Positions 16,086-24,551 of a stretch of DNA of 64,000 nt are shown here, in pieces (positions within the stretch are counted from its first letter, which is position 1; every line of letters begins with the position of its first letter). This stretch comes from Iningainema tapete BLCC-T55 (lineage in GTDB: Bacteria > Cyanobacteriota > Cyanobacteriia > Cyanobacteriales > Nostocaceae). The notes beneath the pieces are model-generated. The model worked only from the letters and a program-made list of their open reading frames with translations, searched no databases and was not told where the DNA came from. The DNA lies in assembly GCF_014698965.1 (NCBI RefSeq), contig NZ_JACXAE010000072.1, positions 372,001 through 436,000 of the forward strand, given 5' to 3'. The position numbers and the translations under genes were made by a program.

Positions 16086-17681
16086 TTACCAAGCAATAGC
16101 CAACCCATCAGCACGAGACTCACTGGCAGCGATCAGCACTTGATTTTGCCTACAAATAATCTGACCCCGACCAAAAAATCCCTCTGGACTTAGCCGAACA
16201 TCGTGACCGCGCTTAGCTAACGCCTGTATAATATCAGAAGCTACAGTTGACTCTAAAAGAACTGTAGAACCTGACACAAATCGCCATCTAGGAGCGTCCA
16301 AAGCAGCTTGGGGATTCATAGCATAATCAACCAAATTAACTACCACTTGCAAATGTCCTTGAGGCTGCATTGCTCCACCCATAACACCAAATGGTCCAAT
16401 CGGTTGATTGTCTTGAGTCAAAAAACCAGGAATAATTGTATGCAACGGACGCTTTCCTGGTGCTAGCTGATTGGAATGTCCTGATTCTAAAGTAAACCCG
16501 TATCCTCGATTTTGCAGCGCAATCCCAGTACCTGCAGGAAGAATGCCACTACCAAAACCCATATAGTTAGATTGGATCAAAGATACCATCAATTCGCCAT
16601 CCGCCGCTGCCAGATAAACAGTTCCGCCTTTTGGTAATCCTGGGGAAGCTGTTAGGAGCGCGTTTTCTCCAATTAAAGAGCGACGAGAAGCTGCATAATC
16701 TAAGGAATTAAGCAGCGCCAAAGGTACTTGCAGAAAACGCTCGTCAGCAATGTACCTATGCAAATCAGCAAAGGCAAGCTTCATCGCCTCAATTTGCACA
16801 TGATAACTTTGAAGTGATTCGCGCCCCATTTGGGACAAATCGAAGCCAGAGAGGATATTCAAGGCTATTAAAGTAGCAATGCCTTGGGTGTTAGGTGGTA
16901 GCTCCCAAACTGTAATTCCTCGGTAGTTAGTTGAGATTGGTGTCACCCAGTCGGTTTGATGTGCTGCTAAGTCACTTGCGCTCAAGTATCCGCCAGTATC
17001 TACAGCGAAGTTGGCTATGCGTTCGGCAAGTTTACCTCGGTAGAAGCTTTCACCACCAGTGGTAGCAATTTCTCGCAGTGTTTCGGCATGAGCCTGGGAA
17101 TGCCAAATTTCTCCTGCTGCTGGTGCTCTGTTGTTAGGAAAAAATACTTCTTGGAACGGTGTAAATTCAGGACTCCTCAAAGGTAGAAAAATGCTTTCTC
17201 CACGCTTCCACAGAAGTGATGTTACTGGCGAAACGGGGAAACCTTGCTCAGCATATCGAATTGCTGGTGCAAATAACTGCTCAAACGGCAGGCGTCCCCA
17301 ACGCGACCACAAAGTCCGCCATGCTGAAACTGCTCCTGGTACGGTAACGGCACGCCAGCCAATTTCCGGCACGGCATTCAGTCCAGAAAACTCTTCTAAG
17401 GTCAGATTTTGAGGACTTTTACCAGAACCATTTAAGCCATGCAGTTGCCCATCCCAAACTATAGCAAAAGCGTCTGAACCAATACCGTTGGCGGTGGGTT
17501 CTACTACGGTAAGGGCTACAGCCATTGCTAAAGCAGCATCCACTGCATTCCCTCCAGAACATAACATCTCCATTCCAGCCATAGCAGCCAGTGGCTGACT
17601 TGTCGCTACAGCACCCCTCGTACCCATAATGACTCGTCGGGTACTAGGGTAGGGGTAGTCGGTAAGCTTTCCTGATAACAA
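16086..17681 (-). CDS. ggt: Gamma-glutamyltransferase family protein
   Basis: 531 residues. N-terminal GAVATSQPLAA and GGNAVDAALAMAVALTVVEP are characteristic of gamma-glutamyltranspeptidase/cephalosporin acylase. The nucleophile is probably T354 in KGGTVYLAAADGE, where the proenzyme autocleaves. The small-subunit block GGAMQPQGHLQVVVNLVDY and NPQAALDAPRW follow. No signal peptide is evident, unlike periplasmic E. coli Ggt, so it may be cytoplasmic. The given start is a TTG; ATG at 17627 (MGTRGAV) is too far in to keep the conserved YPYPSTRRV start. Family members hydrolyse or transfer gamma-glutamyl groups from glutathione. Confidence 0.88.
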   Translation of the reverse strand: MLSGKLTDYPYPSTRRVIMGTRGAVATSQPLAAMAGMEMLCSGGNAVDAALAMAVALTVVEPTANGIGSDAFAIVWDGQLHGLNGSGKSPQNLTLEEFSGLNAVPEIGWRAVTVPGAVSAWRTLWSRWGRLPFEQLFAPAIRYAEQGFPVSPVTSLLWKRGESIFLPLRSPEFTPFQEVFFPNNRAPAAGEIWHSQAHAETLREIATTGGESFYRGKLAERIANFAVDTGGYLSASDLAAHQTDWVTPISTNYRGITVWELPPNTQGIATLIALNILSGFDLSQMGRESLQSYHVQIEAMKLAFADLHRYIADERFLQVPLALLNSLDYAASRRSLIGENALLTASPGLPKGGTVYLAAADGELMVSLIQSNYMGFGSGILPAGTGIALQNRGYGFTLESGHSNQLAPGKRPLHTIIPGFLTQDNQPIGPFGVMGGAMQPQGHLQVVVNLVDYAMNPQAALDAPRWRFVSGSTVLLESTVASDIIQALAKRGHDVRLSPEGFFGRGQIICRQNQVLIAASESRADGLAIAW

Positions 17682-17920
17682 AGGTGATATGCGCTCTTGG
17701 TTGGTTACGCTAGTTAATTGACTATTGCTTAATACTAGTTTATGCGAATTCTCAGTAACTGCTCTGTTTTAGGCGCTGTTTTTTTGAGTTCCTTAAAGCG
17801 AGGGAAAGCAATGCCTTAGGCAGGAGCAGCTCTATGAGCGTCTACGCACTCCCAGCTATCCCCTAGAACTGCTACCACTAAGTGCGATTGCACCTGGGGT
17901 AAGTGAGAACTACGAACAAT
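17682..17920. other. Intergenic region between ggt and Rpn remnants
   Basis: About 240 bp upstream of ggt. The last part (from about 17860) has weak resemblance to the middle of the Rpn/DUF4351 gene. No other feature seen. Confidence 0.35.
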
Positions 17921-18162
17921 AGAAGTTATGCGCGAATTGGTAATTAATTTTTCAAGACATTATCGAAGAAGGAAGAAAACTAGAGGCTACAATAATAGTC
18001 TTGCGTGTGGCAACTCACCGATTTGGTACATTTGACTCTAATTTAGAATTACGTATTCGCGAGCTTACCACCGCACAGTTGGAAGATTTCAATGAGGCGT
18101 TGTTTGTGGATTTTTCTTACACAGCTGATTTGGCGGCTTGGTTAGAGGAACATGGCAACTAG
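17921..18162 (+). pseudogene. Rpn/DUF4351 protein remnant, copy A
   Basis: Homologous to the 3' third of the intact gene at 23685-24509. It reads across frames as MRELVI, FQDIIEEGRK, VATHRFGTFDSNLELRIREL, TTAQLEDFNEAL, DFSYTADLAAWLEEHGN and stop. Frame changes and the loss of the first two thirds make it non-functional. The downstream 20+ bp, including a GAGCGCGATCGCGCTC palindrome, also match the flank of the intact copy, so the duplication extended past the gene. Confidence 0.85.
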
Positions 18163-18165
18163 GGT

Positions 18166-18183
18166 TGAGCGCGATCGCGCTCA
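18166..18183. repeat. HIP1-centred palindrome, possible terminator stem
   Basis: TGAGCGCGATCGCGCTCA is a perfect 18-bp palindrome containing the HIP1 octamer. The same sequence follows the intact Rpn gene at 24513-24530. Confidence 0.8.
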
Positions 18184-18189
18184 CCAAAC

Positions 18190-18242
18190 AACGTTCCCAG
18201 CTTCTAACTGGGAATGCCTCTTAAGTGCCTCCGCCACCAGAT
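18190..18242. repeat. Dispersed cyanobacterial repeat fragment
   Basis: GTTCCCAGCTTCTAACTGGG and the following GCCTCTTAAGTGCCTCC reappear with few changes at about 23328-23376. It contains a short CCCAG/CTGGG stem and belongs to the common GTTCCCAGGC..GCCTGGGAAC-type intergenic repeats of filamentous cyanobacteria. Confidence 0.7.
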
Positions 18243-18248
18243 CCTAAA

Positions 18249-18638
18249 ATGCAATTTGACAATCTGTGTAAGTACCTAGCTCTATCGGGTAGCGCAAGAG
18301 ATTAGTAATATAGAAGAATTAGAACAGCGTCGGGACATTGCAGCCTGTACTCAGGTGTTTACTGGGTTGAGATTTAGCAAAAGTTTAATTCGTAATATTT
18401 TTCGGGAAGGAATTATGCGCGAGTCAGTAATTTTCCAAGACATTTTAGAAGAAGGTAGACAACTAGAGGCGCAAACATAGATTATAAGCCAATTGACGTG
18501 CCTGTTCGGCACACTTGACATTGATTTGCAAACACGTGTCCGCCAGTTTACCACCCCACAGTTGAGAGATTTAAGAGAGGCTTTGTTGGATTTTTCCTCC
18601 TGTGCTGATTTGGTGGCTTGGTTACAGAAACACGGTAA
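18249..18638 (+). pseudogene. Rpn/DUF4351 protein remnant, copy B (internal deletion)
   Basis: Starts like the intact gene (MQFDNLCKYLA) but jumps directly to LYRVAQEISN-equivalent sequence, losing about 140 codons. It then reads EELEQRRDIAACTQVFTGLR, FSKSLIRNIFREGIMRESVI, FQDILEEGRQLEAQT, a stop, and, in a shifted frame, FGTLDIDLQTRVRQFTTPQL and the closing DFSSCADLVAWLQKHGN. The clean deletion suggests recombination after duplication. Confidence 0.85.
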
Positions 18639-18905
18639 TCAAGGCAAGTGCAATTACTTTTTCGCCTATAGCCGATGTCAATGGATAGGCTCCTTTTAGC
18701 TTCCAGTTAAATAACCTGAATTACTGGAACCATGCTTGGCAATCAAGTATGTGCTAAGTTATACTTAAAAACAGGATAAAGCTAATGTACGCCATTCTAG
18801 GTTGAAATGGCGTGTAAAGGGTGCGTAGCCGCAAAGCGGCTTGTCGTCAGACATCGCTACTTTAGGTTTTGTATGTGACGCTCAAAAGTAGTAAGAGGCA
18901 AGCTC

Positions 18906-21113
18906 ATGAAGGCTTATGAGGTTCTGAAGCAATACGCAAATGGGAGAAGAGATTTTAGAGGTGAAAATCTCCAAGGTCAATCTTTTAGGAATAAGGATCT
19001 TTCCGGTGCAGATTTTAGTGGCGCGGATATCAGAGGAGCAAATTTTACTAACGCTAACCTCAAAGGCGTTAACTTTACAGATGCTAAAGCTGGAATACAA
19101 TCTAGATCGGCAATTACTCTAACATTTGCTTTATGCTTACTGCTTGCATTACCAGCGTTTTTAGTAAGTTATCCTAGTACTTCAATAAGAGCATTTTTAA
19201 CCAGCAGTAACCTTGCTGACATTTTTGCTGGTGTGGTAGCAATTGTAGTATTGGAATACCTTTTACTTGTCACTTGCCATGAAGGCTTTCGTGATTCAAC
19301 TTTTGGAGAATTATGTACAATTTTGGTCTGTATTCTTGTTTGTATTTTTGTAGTTATTTTACTTTTTTATCCTCCTCTAGAAGAATTATTTATTGCTTTA
19401 TTTGGCGCTTTTTATTTTGTTGTCATATTTACTGTTACTGGATTAATTGGAATAATTATATTTCTTATTATTAACATTATTAATAGTTATTTATATCTAA
19501 TTTTATATTGTAGTTTGTTAATTGTATCTTGTTTGATCGGCGGTATTTACTCGTTAAATATATTTGTTATAATTTCTACTATATGTGTATATAGCTTTAA
19601 AGCTGATAAATTACCAATTCCCTATTTTGATGGCTTACTATCATTAGTATTAATAGTATTAACATTTTTTATTTTATTAATTTTTATTGAAAAAATAAAT
19701 GAGCTTTTAATCACATCAGTGCTTTTTATAGTATGTACAAGTTTCGATGGTTATTTTCTTGGGCACTTACCAAGATATATTGCGTTATTTCTATTTAGTA
19801 TATCAATTACTAACAGTATTTATGAATACCAACAAGATAATAGTATTATTTTAAAGGTTGCTATTAATTTTGCTACAAAAATAGGTACAAATTTTGGTGG
19901 CGCTGATTTGACTAATGCTGACTTCACTCAAGCAACTCTCGACAATACAAACTTTATAAGTAAGCGTTTCGGCACAGCTATTCTTACTCAAACTTGTTTT
20001 CATCACGTCAAAGGTCTTGACTATGCTAGGGTAACTGATACTGTACTTGCTAAAAGTTCTATTAGAAGATTACTTGTTAATGGTAAAGGTGAACACAAAG
20101 ATTACTCAGGGGATAATCTCAAAGGAGCTAACCTTAAAGATACAAAGTTGAGTGAAGCTAATTTGAGTAAAGCTGATATTAGTAAAGCTACACTTAAAGG
20201 AGCAAATTTGGAGGGAGCAAACCTCTCTCAAGTAAATGCCATTGGTACAGATCTTACGAATGCCAAGCTAACGGGAGCTTGTTTAGAGGAATGGAAAATT
20301 GATGAAACTACAAAGCTGAACCAAGTTGATTGTCAATATGTTTATCTTAAATCAAATCAATGTGAACGCCGTCCTACTGATGGAGAATTTGCACCTGGAG
20401 AATTGATTAAGCTGTTTCAAGACAATATCAACATTGTTGATATTGCTTGGGAAGATGTTGTTAATTGGAAAGCATTTACCTACGCATTCAACAATATAAA
20501 AATTGCCAATGAAGATGCTCAACTAGTTATTCAAAGTATTGACAATCAGGAAGATAGCTTAGTTAATGTCAAAATTAGGATTTCTCATAACACAGATAAA
20601 GCCAAAATAAAGGGTGACTTATTACAGTGGTATAAAGCTGGATGCAAGAAGTTGGCTCTACAATATCAAGAAAGGGATGGTGTTCAAAGTAGCCAAATTA
20701 ATCTTTTATTTGATTTATTCAGTCAGTCTCTTGAAAAACAATCTGGAGGTTCAGAGAAAATGTCCGAAGGTTCTAACTATAATTTTCATGGTCCTGTTGG
20801 TAATGTAGGTGACAAGGTTTTAGGAAATCAACAAAATAATCAAAATATCACATATGTTTCTGAGCAAAAGCAAACTCTTGACCAAGCCGCAAAGGAGATT
20901 CAGAAATTGCTAGATCAATTAGAAAGTAACAATCCTAGAGCAACTGATGAAGAAAAGAAGGCTTACCTTTCTGCCTCAATTTCTAAACCGAAAAGAGAAC
21001 GGATTGTGAGTGCTTTACAAGCTGCTGGAAGGGAAGCACTAAAAGAGTCTTTGGATAATCCTTATTTCAATGTTGCACTTGCAGCTATTGAAGATTGGAA
21101 GGCAACAAAATAG
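18906..21113 (+). CDS. Pentapeptide-repeat protein with large membrane domain
   Basis: 735 residues. N-terminal pentapeptide repeats (A(D/N)LxG type, about 18-62: LSGADFSGADIRGANFTNAN), then roughly ten hydrophobic segments (about 70-315), a second pentapeptide block (about 335-480, with NLKGANLKDTKLSEANLSKA), and a soluble C-terminal region with a predicted coiled coil (KQTLDQAAKEIQKLLDQLES) and a short ending EDWKATK. The C-terminal ~200 residues (NYNFHGPVGNVGDKV..) recur in cyanobacterial signalling and pentapeptide proteins as an add-on. Function unknown; a membrane-anchored scaffold is plausible. AGAGG precedes the ATG. The extremely AT-rich membrane part contrasts with both ends. Confidence 0.8.
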   Translation: MKAYEVLKQYANGRRDFRGENLQGQSFRNKDLSGADFSGADIRGANFTNANLKGVNFTDAKAGIQSRSAITLTFALCLLLALPAFLVSYPSTSIRAFLTSSNLADIFAGVVAIVVLEYLLLVTCHEGFRDSTFGELCTILVCILVCIFVVILLFYPPLEELFIALFGAFYFVVIFTVTGLIGIIIFLIINIINSYLYLILYCSLLIVSCLIGGIYSLNIFVIISTICVYSFKADKLPIPYFDGLLSLVLIVLTFFILLIFIEKINELLITSVLFIVCTSFDGYFLGHLPRYIALFLFSISITNSIYEYQQDNSIILKVAINFATKIGTNFGGADLTNADFTQATLDNTNFISKRFGTAILTQTCFHHVKGLDYARVTDTVLAKSSIRRLLVNGKGEHKDYSGDNLKGANLKDTKLSEANLSKADISKATLKGANLEGANLSQVNAIGTDLTNAKLTGACLEEWKIDETTKLNQVDCQYVYLKSNQCERRPTDGEFAPGELIKLFQDNINIVDIAWEDVVNWKAFTYAFNNIKIANEDAQLVIQSIDNQEDSLVNVKIRISHNTDKAKIKGDLLQWYKAGCKKLALQYQERDGVQSSQINLLFDLFSQSLEKQSGGSEKMSEGSNYNFHGPVGNVGDKVLGNQQNNQNITYVSEQKQTLDQAAKEIQKLLDQLESNNPRATDEEKKAYLSASISKPKRERIVSALQAAGREALKESLDNPYFNVALAAIEDWKATK

Positions 21114-21165
21114 TAGCTTTAGCTTTACCAAGTTTGCCAGAGATTTAAATCGCACAGAAACCTCT

Positions 21166-21193
21166 GTAGAGACGCGAAATTTCGCGTCTCTAC
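21166..21193. repeat. GTAGAGACG hairpin repeat, copy 2
   Basis: The 28-bp palindrome is the same as copy 1 at 13965. It lies between two convergent genes and could act as a bidirectional transcription stop. Confidence 0.9.
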
Positions 21194-21219
21194 ATGTCGG
21201 AAATTGTCACAAACAACGC

Positions 21220-23235
21220 TTAACCGAACCGCATTGACTTGCGTCGCCGTAACCAAAGAAGTAATAGCCAAAGAATTGGGAGTGAGATAAGGTAAATCCC
21301 CGTTGCCCATAACCATTGATTTCTAAGCTTCTGATTAAAGAGACGAGAATCTCTTGTAGCTTTTAGAATTTCGAGGGATAGACGTATATTCAATACTGAT
21401 AGGCCCCGCTTGGCAGGTAGCAGATAATAGTCGTTATCACTAAACTTACTCCCGATGTAATCGTCTTCTGAGATATCTAAAGCTGACCATGCTGCCTCTA
21501 AATTCGATATAACCTTTTCCAAGTCTGATGTAGGTAGTGTTTGTGCTTTTTTCTTAAGGCTGAGAGCTATTTCCTCCAGAATTTGCACAGTACGCCAATA
21601 TACACCCTCCTGCCCTGTGGAAGCAGCGCTAAGCTCAGGAATAGCGTCTTTGGCTTCCGCACCCATTTCACCTAAAGCATAGGCAGCACTGATTCGCACG
21701 TTTATATCTGGGTCACTAAGAGCAACGCGAAGGTCAGGAATAGCATCTCTAGCTTCCATACCAATTTTGCCCAAAGCCTTGGCTGCAGTAATACACACTT
21801 CTTTCTCCGAGTCTTTAAAAGCAGCGCGAAGATTTGGAACAGCATCTTTGGCTTTCGCACCAATTTCACCCAAAGCCTCGGCTGCACTAATACGTACTTC
21901 CTTCTCTGAGTCTTTGAGAGCAGCGCTAAGTATTGGAACAGCATTGCTACGTATTGGGAAAGTATCTTTAGCTTTCTTACCAATTTGCCCTAACGCCTTA
22001 GCAGCATTAATACGCACATCCTTATCTAAGTCTTCGAGAGCCTTACTAAGTGCTGGGACAGTATTATTAGCGGCTTTGGCACCGATGCTATCTTGAGGAT
22101 ATCGAGCAATGCTACGACCAATCTCTTCCAGAGCATTGGCTGCACTTATACGCACTTCCTTTTCTAGATCTTTAAGAGCCGCGCTTAAGTCGGAAACAAC
22201 GTCTTCGTTCTTTGCACCGAATCTAAGTAATTCATAGGGGTCACGGTAAAGACTTGCGCTACTAATTTCTCCCAAAGCTTGAGCAGAAATTTTACGCACT
22301 TCCTTTTCTAAGTCTTTCAAACCAGCCCGTAGCTGTAGAATAACTTCTTTGGTTTTTAAACCAAAGTTTAACTGTTCATAAAAGTTACTTAAAGAATCAT
22401 TATAAATGCCCCTAATAATCTCACCCAAAGCCTGAGCAGCACTTATACGCACCTCATTCTCTGGGTCTTTGAAAGCAGCGCTGAGGTCTATAACAGCAGC
22501 TTTAGCTTTGATTCCCACTGTCAAACTGCTTAAAGCTTTGGCGGCATTAATACGCACGTACTTTTCTGGATCTTTTAAAGCAGTGCGAAGGTTAGAGACA
22601 ATGGCTTTAACTTCCTCTTCTGTAAGATCCTTGGAATTGTTTCTAACAATTCCGCCTAAAGCTTGGGCAGCACTGATACGTATATACTTATCTGAGTCTC
22701 TCAGCGCTGTGAGGAAGTCAGGGATAGCGTCTTTAGCGTGAATATAGCCCAAGGTTTCAATAGCACTGATACGCACGTACTTTTCTGGATCTTTGAGTGC
22801 AGTCCGCAGATCGTGGATAAGAATAGGTCTTATGGTTCCCACAGGAAAATGATGCCCCAAAGCTTTGATCGTACTAATACGCACGTACTTATCTGAATCT
22901 TTAAGTGTAGCCTGCAGGTCGGAGATCACGTCAGCTTCTAACGCTGGATCGGTTTGACTTAGCGCATAAGCAGCACGTCGGCGAACTTGCACATTCGGAT
23001 CTTTTAATGCTTCGATTAAGGCGGGAGTAGCTGGAGAACCTATTTGATTCAACATCTTAATCGTGTTTTCCCGTTCCCATTCATTGTCAGTTTTTAACTT
23101 CTCGATTAATGGAGCAATATTAGCGTCAGTAAATGGTTGCGCCCATGCTGTACTAGGTAGAAGCAATGTGCATGAAATGCATAAAAATGCAACCGCAATT
23201 ACTACAAAAATTTTGTGTCTGGTATTCTGAACCAA
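21220..23235 (-). CDS. Exported HEAT-repeat protein with C-terminal membrane anchor
   Basis: 671 residues. A signal peptide (FVVIAVAFLCISCTLLLPST, cut after AWA) is followed by about a dozen HEAT/PBS-lyase-like repeats with the recurrent core LKDxEKEVRISAAxALGEIG (about 40-530). A C-terminal helix (WATGIYLISLPILWLLLLWL) ends in RRRKS, so the repeats face the periplasm and the tail the cytoplasm. The start is a TTG supported by GAGG 8 nt upstream. Repeats are very similar to one another at the DNA level, implying recent internal duplication. HEAT arrays bind proteins; the partner is unknown. Confidence 0.85.
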   Translation of the reverse strand: MVQNTRHKIFVVIAVAFLCISCTLLLPSTAWAQPFTDANIAPLIEKLKTDNEWERENTIKMLNQIGSPATPALIEALKDPNVQVRRRAAYALSQTDPALEADVISDLQATLKDSDKYVRISTIKALGHHFPVGTIRPILIHDLRTALKDPEKYVRISAIETLGYIHAKDAIPDFLTALRDSDKYIRISAAQALGGIVRNNSKDLTEEEVKAIVSNLRTALKDPEKYVRINAAKALSSLTVGIKAKAAVIDLSAAFKDPENEVRISAAQALGEIIRGIYNDSLSNFYEQLNFGLKTKEVILQLRAGLKDLEKEVRKISAQALGEISSASLYRDPYELLRFGAKNEDVVSDLSAALKDLEKEVRISAANALEEIGRSIARYPQDSIGAKAANNTVPALSKALEDLDKDVRINAAKALGQIGKKAKDTFPIRSNAVPILSAALKDSEKEVRISAAEALGEIGAKAKDAVPNLRAAFKDSEKEVCITAAKALGKIGMEARDAIPDLRVALSDPDINVRISAAYALGEMGAEAKDAIPELSAASTGQEGVYWRTVQILEEIALSLKKKAQTLPTSDLEKVISNLEAAWSALDISEDDYIGSKFSDNDYYLLPAKRGLSVLNIRLSLEILKATRDSRLFNQKLRNQWLWATGIYLISLPILWLLLLWLRRRKSMRFG

Positions 23236-23315
23236 AATGCTACCTCAAAAAGCATCTTCATCACGATGCACCCAGACTAAGCTTGTTAAACTTATTACTA
23301 AGACTGTAGCACAAT

Positions 23316-23440
23316 TTTTCCTGCTCTCGTTCTCAACTTCTAGCTGGGAACGCCTCTTAAGTGCCTCCACCAGTTGATCGACCGGAGGCAGAGCCTCCGC
23401 CAATTGCATTCCCAGGCTCATGCCTGGGAACGAGAAATAT
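23316..23440. repeat. Dispersed cyanobacterial intergenic repeat
   Basis: Contains CTAGCTGGGAACGCCTCTTA, GGAGGCAGAGCCTCC (stem) and CCCAGGCTCATGCCTGGGAA (stem). The first part matches 18190-18242. It is an array of small palindromes typical of filamentous cyanobacterial spacers. Confidence 0.75.
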
Positions 23441-23460
23441 ACTTAATAGCCGATCTTGGT

Positions 23461-23605
23461 TTCACTAATAACACGCTCACAATCGACTTCTTACACTACT
23501 TCACTACTCTAGAACCTTGAACAATTCACCCAATACCAGTTAACCCGCAACTACCAATCACAATTAAGCCAGCATTGTAAATATTGTGCTACTAGCTCAC
23601 GGTAA
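23461..23605 (-). pseudogene. Universal stress protein remnant
   Basis: About 140 bp align with 27340-27480, the C-terminal coding end of the universal stress protein gene at 27334-27759, same strand: shared blocks include CACTACTTCACTACT-like, AATTCA(C/T), ATACCAGTTAA and ACAATTAA(G/A)(C/T)CAGC. Multiple differences break the frame. It lies directly upstream of the Rpn gene. Confidence 0.7.
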
Positions 23606-23684
23606 AGTGAAAATACGAGGCTCTCTAGAGGAGTTACACTTACTTAGCGACAAACATTTAGATTTTTTAAATCCTTGATTGAGA

Positions 23685-24509
23685 ATGCAATTTGATAATT
23701 TGTGTAAGTACCTAGCAGAAAAATATCCCGTTCAATTTGCTAGCTGGTTATTAGACGAACCTACAACTAGGGTAGAAGTACTAAAAACTGAGTTGAGCTT
23801 AGAGCCAATTCGTGCCGATTCAGTGACATTTTTACGCACCGAATCAAGAATTTTACATTTAGAATTTCAGGTACGTGTGCCAACTACTGGTAAACCGATA
23901 CCGTTGCGGATGTTAAATTATTGGGTGCGCTTACATTGGCAATACAGTTTACCAGTGACACAAATACTGATATGGCTAAAACCAACCACTAATCCAGCAG
24001 TGTTTGAAAACCTGTTCCAACTTGAATCAACCAGACATAGTTATCAAGTAATCCGCATGTGGGAGCAAACCCCAATACCATTGCTAAAGGAACCAGCATT
24101 GCTGCCATTAGCACCGCTATGTGCTGCACAGGATTCTACACAATTGCTCTATCGGGTAGCCCAAGAGATTAGTAACATAGAAGAAACAGAACAACGCCAG
24201 GATATTGCAGCTTGTACTCAGGTATTTGCTGGGTTGAGGTTTAGCAAAAGTTTAATTCGTAATCTTTTTCGGGAAGAAGTTATGCGCGAGTCGGTAATTT
24301 TCCAAGATATTTTAGAAGAGGGAAGGCAGGAAGAGGCGGTAAAAATGGTTATGCGTGTGGTAACGCGCTGCTTCGGTACACTCAACCCTGATTTACAAGC
24401 GCGGATTCAAAAGCTTACCACTGCACAGTTGGAAGATTTAAATGAAGCGTTGTGGGATTTTTCTTACACAGCTGATTTGGAGGCTTGGTTGGAGGAACAT
24501 GGCAACTAG
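23685..24509 (+). CDS. Rpn-family PD-(D/E)XK protein with DUF4351 tail
   Basis: 274 residues from ATG at 23685 (a TTG 6 bp earlier is also possible). The N-terminal nuclease-like domain has RADSVTFL then ILHLEFQVRV, fitting the D...ExQ core of the Rpn/transposase_31 PD-(D/E)XK group, and the tail (LQARIQKLTTAQLEDLNEAL to LEAWLEEHGN) is DUF4351. These proteins are abundant and often duplicated in cyanobacteria; relatives promote recombination. Two decayed copies lie at 17921-18162 and 18249-18638. It has a HIP1 palindrome directly after the stop. Confidence 0.85.
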   Translation: MQFDNLCKYLAEKYPVQFASWLLDEPTTRVEVLKTELSLEPIRADSVTFLRTESRILHLEFQVRVPTTGKPIPLRMLNYWVRLHWQYSLPVTQILIWLKPTTNPAVFENLFQLESTRHSYQVIRMWEQTPIPLLKEPALLPLAPLCAAQDSTQLLYRVAQEISNIEETEQRQDIAACTQVFAGLRFSKSLIRNLFREEVMRESVIFQDILEEGRQEEAVKMVMRVVTRCFGTLNPDLQARIQKLTTAQLEDLNEALWDFSYTADLEAWLEEHGN

Positions 24510-24512
24510 GGT

Positions 24513-24530
24513 TGAGCGCGATCGCGCTCA
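24513..24530. repeat. HIP1-centred palindrome after the Rpn gene
   Basis: Same 18-bp palindrome as at 18166. Its position just past the stop codon suits a stem for transcript termination or 3' end stability, although no T-tract follows. Confidence 0.75.
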
Positions 24531-24551
24531 CCAAACAAGCGTGCACCGCGT

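Noticed and set aside
21702-22741. Repetitive frames on both strands within the HEAT gene
   Set aside because: They arise because the HEAT repeats are similar at DNA level in all frames; only the minus-strand 21220-23235 frame gives a real protein.
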